Part shown: positions 34,740-44,606 of the stretch, in pieces
How positions within the stretch are numbered: position 1 is the stretch's first letter
How the letters are laid out: each line of letters starts with the position of its first letter
Assembly: GCA_015178975.1 (NCBI GenBank)
Contig: WHVD01000077.1
Span: 186,001 to 250,000 of the forward strand
From: Hysterangium stoloniferum
Lineage: Eukaryota > Basidiomycota > Agaricomycetes > Hysterangiales > Hysterangiaceae
DNA length: 64,000 bases
Reading direction: 5' to 3'
Notes under the pieces: generated by a model
Told to the model about the DNA's origin: nothing
Database searches by the model: none
The model's input: only the letters and a program-made list of their open reading frames with translations
Program-made: the position numbers and the translations under genes

Positions 34740-36330
34740 ATCCTCCAACAGCTTCTCCATTCTTCGACATTAGTGATATGCCAGAGAGCGGTTTTGCAGT
34801 AGCTTTTGGCACGGTTGGGTATGTGAGGTGGGCTTCGTGGAGGCAGGGTTTGTTCTTGAACTGAAGGTGGGCATTCTATTCTCTTCGGTTCATTCACTCC
34901 GTGGTATATTCATATTGGGTCGTTTCCAGAACATGAACGTTTGTCAACGCGATGAAATTCTGTGTCACCACCCTCTACGACTGGACATGAAGGATTCCCC
35001 ATTTCCCTCGATATCGCAGCTTCCGCCGCTGTGCCTTCATCGCCCCGCAACCCGTACTGCTGTCAGATCTCCGCTCTATATGCTTCTCACCGCTCGAGTA
35101 CGATCCATCCCACATATTCCCACAAATCCACACAAATTTAACTCTATCTATGCAAAGTCGTATCCCTCCTAGCCTGCTAACGCTCTTCATTTCTCGCGTC
35201 ATTCCCTCTACATCCTGTGCCTTCGTTGTTCCGCATTTTCGTGCCGTCTCCCAATATCGTGTTGCTGCCGGAAGAGACCGTATTGGAGCGTGAGAAGCAC
35301 TTAGGAGGGAGCGGGTATGGATCCTTTAGAGGGTTGGCATGCTGTATGGTATACGGCTGTTGTAGTTGAGGGGCACGCGGCGTTATAAGAACTACATGAT
35401 CTATTAGGAATGAAGCGAGGTATGATGACGGCTATGACAATGACATATCGTTGGTCAAGCCTGTGGCAAGTGATAGTGCCGTTGTTGGGGGAGGATCCCT
35501 TGGACGGGTTTCTCACTTGTCGCAGTGCCGAGATTGTATTGGAGCGTGAGAAGCACAGGGTCATGCTTCCTTTAGAGGGTCGAACATGCTGTGTGGTATA
35601 AGGCGGTTGTAGCTAAGGGCTTGGTCAAGCATAGAGGCTGGGGGAACGAGGGAATGTTTGGGCGAATAGTAATCCTGATGTGGTGAGTTGAAAGTCCACG
35701 TATTCTTTGGCATTGTCTCACTTGTGCTCTATGATTTTTTCTGGGACTGTCCCCGGCCGCAGATGTCTTTTGTGGTTTCTTTTCACCAGAACGCTAATGC
35801 TAATCGCCACAGTCCACCCTGAATACTCAAACGGCAACGGCAACCCTCTAAATCTAGATTTAGACCTCGATAACGCTATCCTGGGTGACACGAACAGGGA
35901 TTGTCGTCCGCGGCGCAGCAGAGTTGCTGCTGGCGTGGCTGCAGGGAGAGAAGATAATGCACGTGCAATTATGGTACATAGACTTTTCCCATTATCGCAC
36001 AATCGAACATCTGAGCACTAAGATCCACACACGACCCGCACGCATACCCCTATGTTATTCCCATTTCCAACGTCAGTTCAGATATTCCCGCCACCACCAT
36101 TGCCATCGTAACGCAACCTCCACATCACGCACCGCAGCACTCATCTACATCACGCCTTCATTTCCCACCCCAAGCAGCAGCACCATGTCTTCATATATCG
36201 ATAGTATCACTCCTGCACGTATCAATAGTACCACTTTGGCATGTAATGGCACCCCTTCTCGTAATAACGTCCCAACCGCAACACCAGCGGTGTTAATGCC
36301 AGGGAACAAAATGCAGAGAAAGAGAAAGGG
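34740..36330 (+). pseudogene. Scrambled partial copies of the F-box-like gene
   Basis: 34780-35400 parallels the 3' half of the 4574-10358 gene: GGTTGGGTATGTGAGGTGGG at 34813 matches the end of exon 3, the following stretch resembles intron 3, and 35240-35385 matches exon 4 (TTCGTGCCGTCTCCCAATAT; GTATTGGAGCGTGAGAAGCA). 35400-36330 then parallels the end of exon 1, intron 1 (CGCTAATGCTAATCGCCACAG) and the start of exon 2 (ACACGAACAGGGATTGTCGT). So a 3' piece precedes a 5' piece. The segment at 35275-35370 is repeated at about 35530-35625. Retained introns show DNA-level duplication rather than retrocopying. Stops and indels are frequent. Confidence 0.8.
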
Positions 36331-36545
36331 CAGGATGATGTTGATGAGCTTGCGTCACCTTGCCCCTAGTTGGCCAGTCAGTCCGACGCTAGTTACGTAA
36401 GGTAGTGTGGGTACCACAGGTGTTGCAAATACTCTCTATTAGCAGGATTGGAGCAACACAGATTTGTATTAAGGGATTGAATTGACTACGGTGTTTCGGA
36501 GTATTAGCTGGAAATATAAACTAGATGCCCCGATGCTGCCAAGGT
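36331..36545. other. Short spacer, nothing recognised
   Basis: Sequence between the pseudogene and the miniature LTR element; no ORF or repeat seen. Confidence 0.3.
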
Positions 36546-36550
36546 CTAAT

Positions 36551-37675
36551 TGTTAAGTTTTCGTGGTGCTGTTCCTAGACCGTATAACTTTCCATTTGTC
36601 TGAGTGAGGTGGCAGTACTTGTTGTAAACAGATAAGGACTAAACAAATACAAATAGACCTTATATAACCCAAAATATGTGGTGAATTCCAAACCGCAGTG
36701 ACCTGAGCCCTAATGCTTGTGATCCCTCACTAACCCAAATCCCAGAAAAGTCAACACACTCCCTCAAGCATAAGGGGCTTGCAGTGACCATCCCCACTCC
36801 CTCAAACAGATATCCATACCGTCCAAGTCTCCCCACAGCCTGAGCACTCCCTGAAGTTCAGCAACTCCCAATCCAAACCAAAATGCCTCTACCGTGAATA
36901 GCAAGTCTCCCAGTCCAAGCTCCCTCACTGCAACTCCCATTCCCAATTTATCCCAAGGCCCTTTATGGGAAGTGTGATGGCAGATGGTGATGTCTAAACA
37001 GTGATCTGGGACAAACCTGACCTGACTCAGTATTCTGCACAGTCCTTCATGCCAGTGGTGAAAGTCAATTGTTTATGAGTGATAAGTCTCACATGGTGTG
37101 ATGTTAGATTTTCGGGTAAAGTGAGCAGTTGGAGTCATATAGTGACTGGGGTCATTATTGCCCACATTCATTACTGCTCTTGTTTTGAGTATATAATCCT
37201 GTAGTATCCTGTAGTTATGCATGAGACCCCCCTATGCATTTATAACCAACAATATCACTCAGACAGTATTGCACTCGTCCTCTATAGGTCTGGTCATATT
37301 TTCACTGAAAAGTTAACATGTGAGAATGACAATGAAATGTGAGTGGTGGTATGCGAAGAGTGAAATCCGTGCGACGAACGACGATGCGCGGAATGGCGAT
37401 TTGTAGCGATAAGATCAAAGGTGGTCTGCACAGCACCTAGCTTTGGTTAACGGTAGCTAGCCGTGATCCGTTTATGTTAAGTTTTCGTGGTGCTGTTCCT
37501 AGACTGTATAACTTTCCGTTTGTCTGAGTGAGGTGGCAGTACTTTGTAAACAGATAAGGACTAAACAAATACAAATAGACCTTATACCCAAAATACGCGG
37601 TGAATTCCAAACCGCAGCGACCCGAGCCCTAATGCTCATGATCCATCGCTAACCCAAATCCCAGAAAAGTCAACA
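36551..37675 (+). mobile_element. Miniature LTR element (TRIM-like), TSD CTAAT
   Basis: Direct repeats 36551-36756 (206 bp) and 37475-37675 (201 bp) begin TGTTAAGTTTTCGTGGTGCT and end AGTCAACA. They are flanked by CTAAT on both sides (36546-36550, 37676-37680) and enclose 718 bp without coding capacity. The repeats differ mainly by C/T and G/A changes and two small indels. No purine tract stands before the right repeat, so the plus-strand primer, and therefore the exact class, is uncertain. Orientation is assigned by convention. Confidence 0.8.
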
Positions 37676-37867
37676 CTAATTCCATGTTTTAGCTGCGAAG
37701 AGCATAAACGACAACAGGCTAGCTCCAACGTGAATGGTTCAAATGGGAAACGCCAGAGGTAACGACATCGATCGGGGATTGCTTATATAAACACTCTCCA
37801 GCTTTCTTTCTTCTCAGTGCATCTCCTGCGATCCAACATAAACGTTTCCTGCTATCGTGAATCACAG

Positions 37868-37915
37868 GTATGCACGTAACTATAGATATAATACACTATC
37901 TGACAAGCATCTTAG
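37868..37915 (+). other. Probable 5'-UTR intron
   Basis: A donor GTATGC at 37868 and acceptor CTTAG at 37915, with CTGAC as branch site, bracket 48 bp just before the ATG at 37918. An upstream ATG at 37870 in the same frame would lie inside this intron, which is why I start the following gene at 37918. Confidence 0.5.
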
Positions 37916-37917
37916 AT

Positions 37918-38580
37918 ATGCCTTGGGGGGCCACGATTTTGGAACAGTTTCAGTTAGTCAACCGCTACACGACTGACGAGAGTGAATATTATGGACCTTA
38001 CATTACCCTCCTAACCGATTTGTTCCCCCACACGGACCATTATCAAGTGGCTCCACAATTCAAAGGACCTGCAACCCCGGGATCTCTCGATTTCGTATAC
38101 GTTGTGATGAAGCGAAAAGTGCCCGTCCTTTTTATTGAAGTCAAACCATACGTGTACCTGCAAGACATGGCAAAGCGGGAGAAAGCAGACAACCAGATGC
38201 GGGGCAGATTCCGGGAGCTGGGTAGTCCAAGCCTCCCGATGCCTAAACTATACGGGATCAGCGCTATGGGCACTTGCTTTTCGGTCTACGAATACGCAAA
38301 GGAGACGAACCGTGTTAGTCCCCCTTTGATTCCCCGTGACCGGGACGTAGTCAACGATGTCGCACCTCAGGAGCGCTGGAAATATGAATTATTAGAAGTT
38401 GGTGGAGAGGCAAAGTTTAGATCACTAGTCGCAGAATTGAAGGCCATGGCTCAAGGTATTGGGAACTGTAAGCCCTTCACTCCTTTATTGTGGCTTCCGA
38501 TGTTGATGGCGATTTTAGAATTGTTGTTTCGAGATAGACAGCGTTGTGACATTTGTCTTCCCAATGGTAGGTTCTGGTAG
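37918..38580 (+). CDS. PD-(D/E)XK-like small protein
   Basis: The frame gives 220 residues. GSLDFVYV (Asp at about 58) followed 16 residues later by FIEVKP (Glu about 74, Lys about 76) fits the D...ExK active-site pattern of the restriction-endonuclease fold. The later AISAMGTCFSVYEY resembles the strand that follows in a protein group expanded in mushroom genomes, as I remember it. The substrate is unknown; DNA binding or cleavage is inference. The last ~30 codons may instead be split by an intron (GTATTG at about 38455 to TTTTAG at about 38517), which would shorten the product. It lies between a miniature LTR element and a decayed retroelement, with its own short upstream region. No stop interrupts it. 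Confidence 0.65.
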   Translation: MPWGATILEQFQLVNRYTTDESEYYGPYITLLTDLFPHTDHYQVAPQFKGPATPGSLDFVYVVMKRKVPVLFIEVKPYVYLQDMAKREKADNQMRGRFRELGSPSLPMPKLYGISAMGTCFSVYEYAKETNRVSPPLIPRDRDVVNDVAPQERWKYELLEVGGEAKFRSLVAELKAMAQGIGNCKPFTPLLWLPMLMAILELLFRDRQRCDICLPNGRFW

Positions 38581-39514
38581 GTTGTCGATCTGGACCAAGG
38601 TGGTCTCGCCGTAGGTTGTGGTTATTTGAAATAAATCAGTTCAGTTCAGTATTACACGATAACAAAAAAAGTAGTATTGATTATATTATAAAATGGCAAC
38701 TGTGGCCCGGGGATCACCTTCCGTCTGTTGCACATCACACACCGACCAACCACCGACAATAGTGCACTGATATCAAGGCGGTGTGAAATCGACATTCAAT
38801 ACATACGACACTATCTCTATCTCAACCTCTTCTTCTATGTGAAACAAGCACCAGAATCATCAAAAAATGCAAAATATAAAATATAAAACCAAAAATTAAA
38901 TAAATAAATAAACCAGAAGAGGGGGAGAGAAGAAAAAGAAAACGACACCAAACGAGTATCGTCGACTCGCCATTCAGATCTACAAGCATCACTCGTACAT
39001 CACTCGTCACATCTACAAAGTCCGAAATCAGGTCAAGCGACCGCTAAAAACAAAGTCAAGAGAAGTGAAAACTCACTACCATACTGCAGTTCATCCTGCA
39101 ACGCCAAATAACAACTCTTCGTCCTCATTGTATCCCCGCACAGATTCCAGAACAAAAGAGACAGGCTAGGGAGGGGATGGGGTGATTTCAATGTTGGGAT
39201 GGCCTAAGCATGCACCCCCCGTTAATCGCGCAACAGATCTGTACCAGGATAAGTAAGCAGTAGCCCAACGTGACTTCTAGAACGAGGGCGAAATTTAGGC
39301 AGCCACTTATAGTAAAATATACCTACTGAACCCATTTGCGGACGACGAGAGCTTGGGAATCAGAGGGTGCTGACTAAGGTGAAACAGGGCACCAACTTCA
39401 GATAGCGTACTACCTCGTCGTCAGCTTGGGTAGAATCTTTCAAGGTGGTCTATCGACGGCAGTTCGTGTTTTGAACTGCATAGACTTCTGTTTGTCGTTA
39501 TTTACACTTAACCC
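38581..39514. other. Intergenic stretch with possible minus-strand exon debris
   Basis: No confident gene. On the minus strand, short protein-like runs occur (DDEVVRYLKLVPCFT near 39390-39430; CYLALQDELQYG near 39075-39115; SDVRVMLVDLNGESTILVW near 38955-39010), separated by stops. They may be exons of a decayed gene. An A-rich tract lies at 38860-38945. Confidence 0.3.
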
Positions 39515-42320
39515 ATGTCTTCCGGTTGCGCCAATAATGTTAGGCCGTCCTCAGTAAGGGGACAAGGATTGCCTCCTGTTATATCTAGGGTGGCTGAATC
39601 CTCTGGTGGGCGAGGTATATCACCTTTGATACCCGAAGGGAGTGGACCTGCAACCGTCGAGGAGGCACCGGTTCCTGGCGCTTTCAAATCTGTCGAAAGC
39701 CTGCTTAGTGTGATGCAGGATGTTATAATTAGGACGAACGAGACAGAAATAGGGCCTAGGCCGCACTGAGGGCGGAGGGAAGGTCAGATGTGGATGCGGA
39801 TGAGGTGTTGGAGGCCATGCCTTCCGAGGGAGCTTTGCGAAGTGTAGTTTCACCGACCACGGGCACCGGGGAACTGGTACAGAATTGGTCGGGATCCTCC
39901 CGAAGGTAGTGTGGTCGGTTAAAACTTAGTCTTTGACACAGGGGATACAGGATCCCCGACCGTGTCAGAAGATGTTAGCAAAGGGCCCGTTGGTGGTGTC
40001 CACTCCACACTCGCGTTACCGGCAGGTATTACAGCACCACTGTTGGCCGCCATCAACAGGGGTGGACCTGACTTGTTACTCGCATTGGCGAATGCCTCTT
40101 CTTCTGAGTCCAGTAAATATCCGTCTGTGGTTTATTCATCTCCGATTTACGACTTCGCTAATATCAGGCACAATAAGTTGGAGTTAGATCCCACATCTAT
40201 ACCGAACCAGGTTCTACATACAGTAAGCGAAGCCTCTGAAGGAAAACAAGTGGTGTTAAGGAAGTATTCATCCACGCCGTTTCCAACCGAGATTTTAGTA
40301 TACTTAAGATCCCCCTTTCCACGGATCTGTTGCAAAGATTTGGTAGTTAACAGGGACAAAGGAACATAAACCTTCTTGAAAGCCATGGTTGATTTCTTAC
40401 AAGCTGACATCAATTGGTTGTCCATTATTCGGGACACATGTGGTGGAGGACAGGCAGCTCAATGTTGGTATAGAAATTGTGATAAAATGCAGGCAGACCA
40501 CGACTTTGCCCTGTGATTTCCGGCATGGTTTGAAATGGACAAAGCCTTGCGCATACAGTGGAATTCATCGTGGCCTACTGTGCCTGACCCCTCTGACATC
40601 TATATTTTGTCTTCAAGCGGCGGTGTACATGCCAAGGCCTTCCTGCCCTGGGGATCCATTGCAGGTGGTGCCTCACAGCTTATATTCTGCCTTGCCTGCC
40701 TTGTCTGCCCTCATAAGCGACAGTAACCTTCATGATCATTCACATCACTCCCTAAGTTCCGCATACCATCCATATCACAATGATTCCTTTTAGCCCTCAG
40801 CAACCACGGCAAAGGCTCCCACTGGTCCATGTATCTGTTGTGGTGCACACAACTCACATTTCGTGTGCTTCTGTCATGCAACAGGATCCTCTCAACCAGA
40901 CCAGTCTATCCTTGCTGAGTGGTGGGGTGGCCGGTTCCTTTGGCAGGGTGAGCTCTGTGACGTACAATGCCCAGGGGGCCTGTGAGCAGCAGGGACCAGG
41001 ACATCCATCCCATACCCACTGATTGTTTACATTTCTTGCCAACACTGTATGTGCCAGATGCTTGGCATAAAGCTCTGCTTGATGTGGGCTTGTCCACTCA
41101 TTATCCCATGCTCATTGATGATATGGTTCATGGTTCATCTGGTAATCTCCTCACCCCTTACATTCACCTTGGCCTTTGTAGCAAAGTAGGTGGATGACCT
41201 GACTTTATTTTGGGAGCCCTCATACTCATTCTCCCACCCATATGGCACATCCTATGTCTTCATCATTCACTTGCCAATATTCAGCACTATACCCAATCAT
41301 TGGGCATTCCTTTCCATGACATCCAATTTAAGGATCAGGATTTTGCTTCTACATCAGGGATTTGGGAATGTCTACACCTATTATGTAGACTCCCTATATC
41401 TATAGTAAGCTTTTATACTGACTAGTAAATAGGGATCTCATGAAAGTGGTGTGTCTAGCTGAGCTCCTAGATGGCTCTAGAAAATATAGATGGCATACTT
41501 ACTGATCTTCCCACTTTCCTGATATACTGTTACCTATGCTGGTGAGAGAAACCTGAGAAGAAACACCTTAAGCATTAGGCAAAGCTTGAATACTTTTGGT
41601 TGCTGCAGCTACCATGGTTACTAGACCAGAGGCAATCTCCTCCATGGCTCATTGCAACACCTTACCTTTATTTGCCATGGCTGGCCATTATTATCTGGTT
41701 ACTTTTAATTCCTTCATTTCCCAGTTTCCCAACAATTTTGCCTGCCATCATGTCTCTCCTCCTTTAATCACCAATTTGCACTGGTGGCATGATGCATTGG
41801 TATGTCCAGCCCTAGCTCATTCCCTCCTGCCTTGTACAGTCAGGGACTTGAATATCTATGTTGATGTTTCTACATCATGGGGTGTTGGCCTAGTTGTTGG
41901 ATCAAAGTGGGGAGCATGGTGTTTGCAGGAGGGCTGGGGATCACATGGGTGGGACATTGTGGTTGGGCTGAATCCATTACTCTTGAAATTGCTCTACACT
42001 GGCTGGATCAAATTTTCTACTCCAACACTGACTTTCTTATTCATGGTGACAACACTAGTGTCATTGGCAGCTTCCACCAGGTTCATTCACACAATCTACA
42101 ATGCAATGACTCTGTGAGGTGAATGGGAGCTTCACTTCTCCCTGCAAACAACATTATTTGCCCTCTTTATGTTGCCTCTGCTGAACACTTGGCTGACCCA
42201 ATTTCCCATGGAATTTTCAGTTTGCTGGTTGAGAGGTTACATCCACAGTTTCAGTTCCCACTGGAGCTGGCACCTTGCCTGGACAATGTCTAGTTCCATT
42301 GCTGGAGCATGTATTGGAGC
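39515..42320 (+). mobile_element. Decayed DIRS/Ngaro-like retroelement
   Basis: A gag-like region (39515-about 40800) is followed by a Cys/His cluster (CICCGAHNSHFVC, about 40838-40876). Next come scattered reverse-transcriptase remnants, including SLGIPFHDIQFKDQDFAST (about 41299-41355). Then follows the best preserved part, an RNase H-like domain: ITNLHWWHDALVCP, DLNIYVDVSTSWGVGLVVGS (about 41846-41905), and in another frame DFLIHGDNTSVIGSFHQVHS and LYVASAEHLADPISHGIF (about 42165-42220). These motifs recall the tyrosine-recombinase retroelements of mushrooms. No tyrosine recombinase or terminal repeats are visible, so the class is inferred. At least five frame breaks show that it is dead. 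Confidence 0.6.
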
Positions 42321-42748
42321 ATGTGCAACAACATTAATATTGGGATAGTGGGGATGAATTCAGACTGGGGGCTTTCCATAGCAGCTACTGTGATTTGCCA
42401 GTCTAGGTTTTCTAAATTAAAATTGGGAGAAGGGACTTCTTGACTTGAAAGATTGTTGTAAACTTCAAGACTCTGTGATCCTAACCATCCAATGAGATTA
42501 TGAGTGCCTCAGGATAGGGTCTACTCTGAAATGCATGAATCACATTTCCAATTGCAGGGCATCAGAGAGGTAATTGTGCAGAGGCTAATCTCTTGTCCTT
42601 GAACTCCATGAGAAATGAAATTGAAGATAAAGGGACCAATTGTAAAACAATGTCATCAGCAGCAATCCGATGACACCATGATTAACAAATATTGTCACAG
42701 TACCAAATAAATATTTAGTGACTTACTTGTTTAAGCAGTTCTTGTGTG
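42321..42748. other. Spacer between retroelements
   Basis: AT-rich sequence with no ORF; probably the 3' part of the decayed element on the left. Nothing recognised. Confidence 0.3.
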
Positions 42749-43489
42749 TGTTAAGAACTGAAAACTGACTAATGTTGGTAGGCTGATGGGGACCAATCAG
42801 AAGGACTTGGCTTCAGCTTATGTGCTGCGCTCTCGCAATTATCTGTCAGGTGTCCTTAAATTTTGGACGGGCAAAGACTAGTCCTATTGAGTACCTCCCG
42901 GTGAGTTACCAATCGGAACCGAAGGATAAGTCAAGTGTTGGGCCAAGGGGTCAGGAACCGAGAGTGGGCGAGTGCATGTGAAGGCAGATAGTGGGATACT
43001 CAGTATGAGACTTCTAGAGGTGTGAGAGGGTATTCTGAGTCGATATTCTGATTGCCTAGTAACTACAACTACAGCAGGTTCATATACAAATATTCGGCGT
43101 CTAGAAAATACTAACTTGTAACCCTCGGACTATTTCCTTTTCTCGTAATCCCACTCTCGGTTATTTCACGGCCTCTGAACTAATCGTAACCTTCCCGTTC
43201 CTAGTCAAGCTTATTTGTCAATACCGCTTTCCGCTCTTCTCCTAGTATATATAGACATATGTGAAACATAGAGTAGAACAGATCATCATAATAAAAGGGA
43301 CATATTAGAGTTTAACCAGATAGTACAAGTATATTTTGATGGGGGCATAAACAGAGTTTGATCACCGTGAAGGCATACCTCAGCATCGGGAGACTGATGG
43401 TTTCCGATGTGATGACTTGAATGATGACTTGAATTGTCAATAGGTGGCAATAATCTCAGGGACCGTTGGGTTGCGACACGGTCATAACA
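42749..43489 (-). repeat. LTR of a minus-strand Ty3/gypsy element
   Basis: It begins TGTTAAGAACTG and ends CACGGTCATAACA. It contains CTTGGCTTCAGCTTATGTGC (42807-42826), the complement of the conserved LTR block. On the minus strand a GGGCGGATAC tract precedes it, matching the position of the polypurine tract next to a 3' LTR. It belongs to the pol remnant at 44.5-47 kb. No second LTR is in the window. Confidence 0.75.
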
Positions 43490-43633
43490 GTATCCGCCCA
43501 TTTGGCTGAAATCCCAAGGAGGCTGAAAACCTAGATTCTGTACATAAAAACTTGTCGGGTATGGTAAAAATTTACATATAAAAATTTGAGGGGTACCGGT
43601 GCTTGATTTTTCACTTCTCTTCCCTTGACCACC

Positions 43634-44606
43634 ATGACCATAGGTTCGGGGTTGAAGCCATACCTAGTTCAGTTGACAGTCGCTCCCCTGTCAGTTCCGA
43701 GTGGGCCATCTAGTGCACAAGAATGTTGACGGCTGCTCAAGGAGAAAAGGAAGGCACACGAGGAGGAGGAGTGGAAGGAGAAGGAGGAGCTGGCAGCCAT
43801 AGAGGCTGAGGAAAAGAAACTGGCAGTGGAAGAGGCTGCGTGCAAGCACTGGGATGCAGTGCTTGCAAAGAAGAAGCAGCAGGAGGCCCATAAGGCACAA
43901 GAGGAGGTGGCAAAGAAGAAGCAAGAGGGAAAGGTAAGTGGGTTCCCATTTCTTTTGTGAACTTTGCTGACTTTTTTTTTTTTAGCGCAAGGCCATGACG
44001 CCTTCAGAGTCTGATGACGAAGAGGAAGAGGAGGACGAGGAGGATGTACTGGGGCCGTTGAGCCCAAGGTGGGTTCGGGTTCCTAATTTTTACATTTTCT
44101 AATTTTTTTTTTGATTATAGAAACAAAAACAGGCCCCCAAGGTGGGGGCTGAAAATGACCCAAAGTGAAACTGGTGCACTAAATGGGGTTGGACTTGCCA
44201 TCCACAGGCAAGTGGTTGGGGCTGCACCTGTCAAGAGTGCACCAACCAAAAACTCGGGTGCATATTCCTGGATGCCGATGGCAACAGGTCCTACCAAGAA
44301 CGGCAGGCCGATGCATTAGAGGAACAAAACTGCCTCATGTGCACCTACTTCTCGGAGATGACTTGGTTCCAATTTGAGACATTACGACAACAAGGGCTCA
44401 TGACTGAGCAACTGCAATTATTGGGTGTCAGGTTGGACAAACAAACCAGCGTGATTGAGTTGCTTGGGGAGCAACTTGAACAATATTTAGAAGTATCGAG
44501 TTGTGATGGAGTTGGGCCTGGAGTTGGGGTATCGGAAAAGGTCAGTGAAGTGGAAGTTGGTTTTTATCCATGGACCATTGGTATCGTTCTTGGGCCATTG
44601 CAATAG
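43634..44606 (+). pseudogene. Antisense accessory gene of gypsy element (copy 1)
   Basis: It lies between pol and the 3' LTR and points against pol. The ATG at 43634 opens a frame with a stop (TGA, about 43729). Then comes a long coiled-coil stretch rich in Glu, Lys and Ala (43740-43936), a GT-AG intron (about 43937-43985), an acidic exon (SDDEEEEEDEEDVLGP), a second intron (about 44069-44120), and a Cys-rich block (about 44170-44255). In that block the spacing CX6C...CX2CX6C survives, but one expected Cys reads Trp. A helical C-terminus with DALEEQNCLMCTYF follows. The last codons run into the truncated end of integrase, so the original C-terminus is lost. Function unknown; the motif suggests zinc and nucleic-acid binding. 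Confidence 0.6.

Noticed and set aside
37870..37917. Start of the PD-(D/E)XK-like gene at ATG 37870
   Set aside because: This ATG lies within a well-formed GTATGC...CTTAG intron; the next in-frame ATG at 37918 is preferred.
43669..44067. Minus-strand ORFs rich in Phe, Ser and Leu
   Set aside because: Complement of the Glu/Lys-rich coiled coil of antisense gene copy 1.
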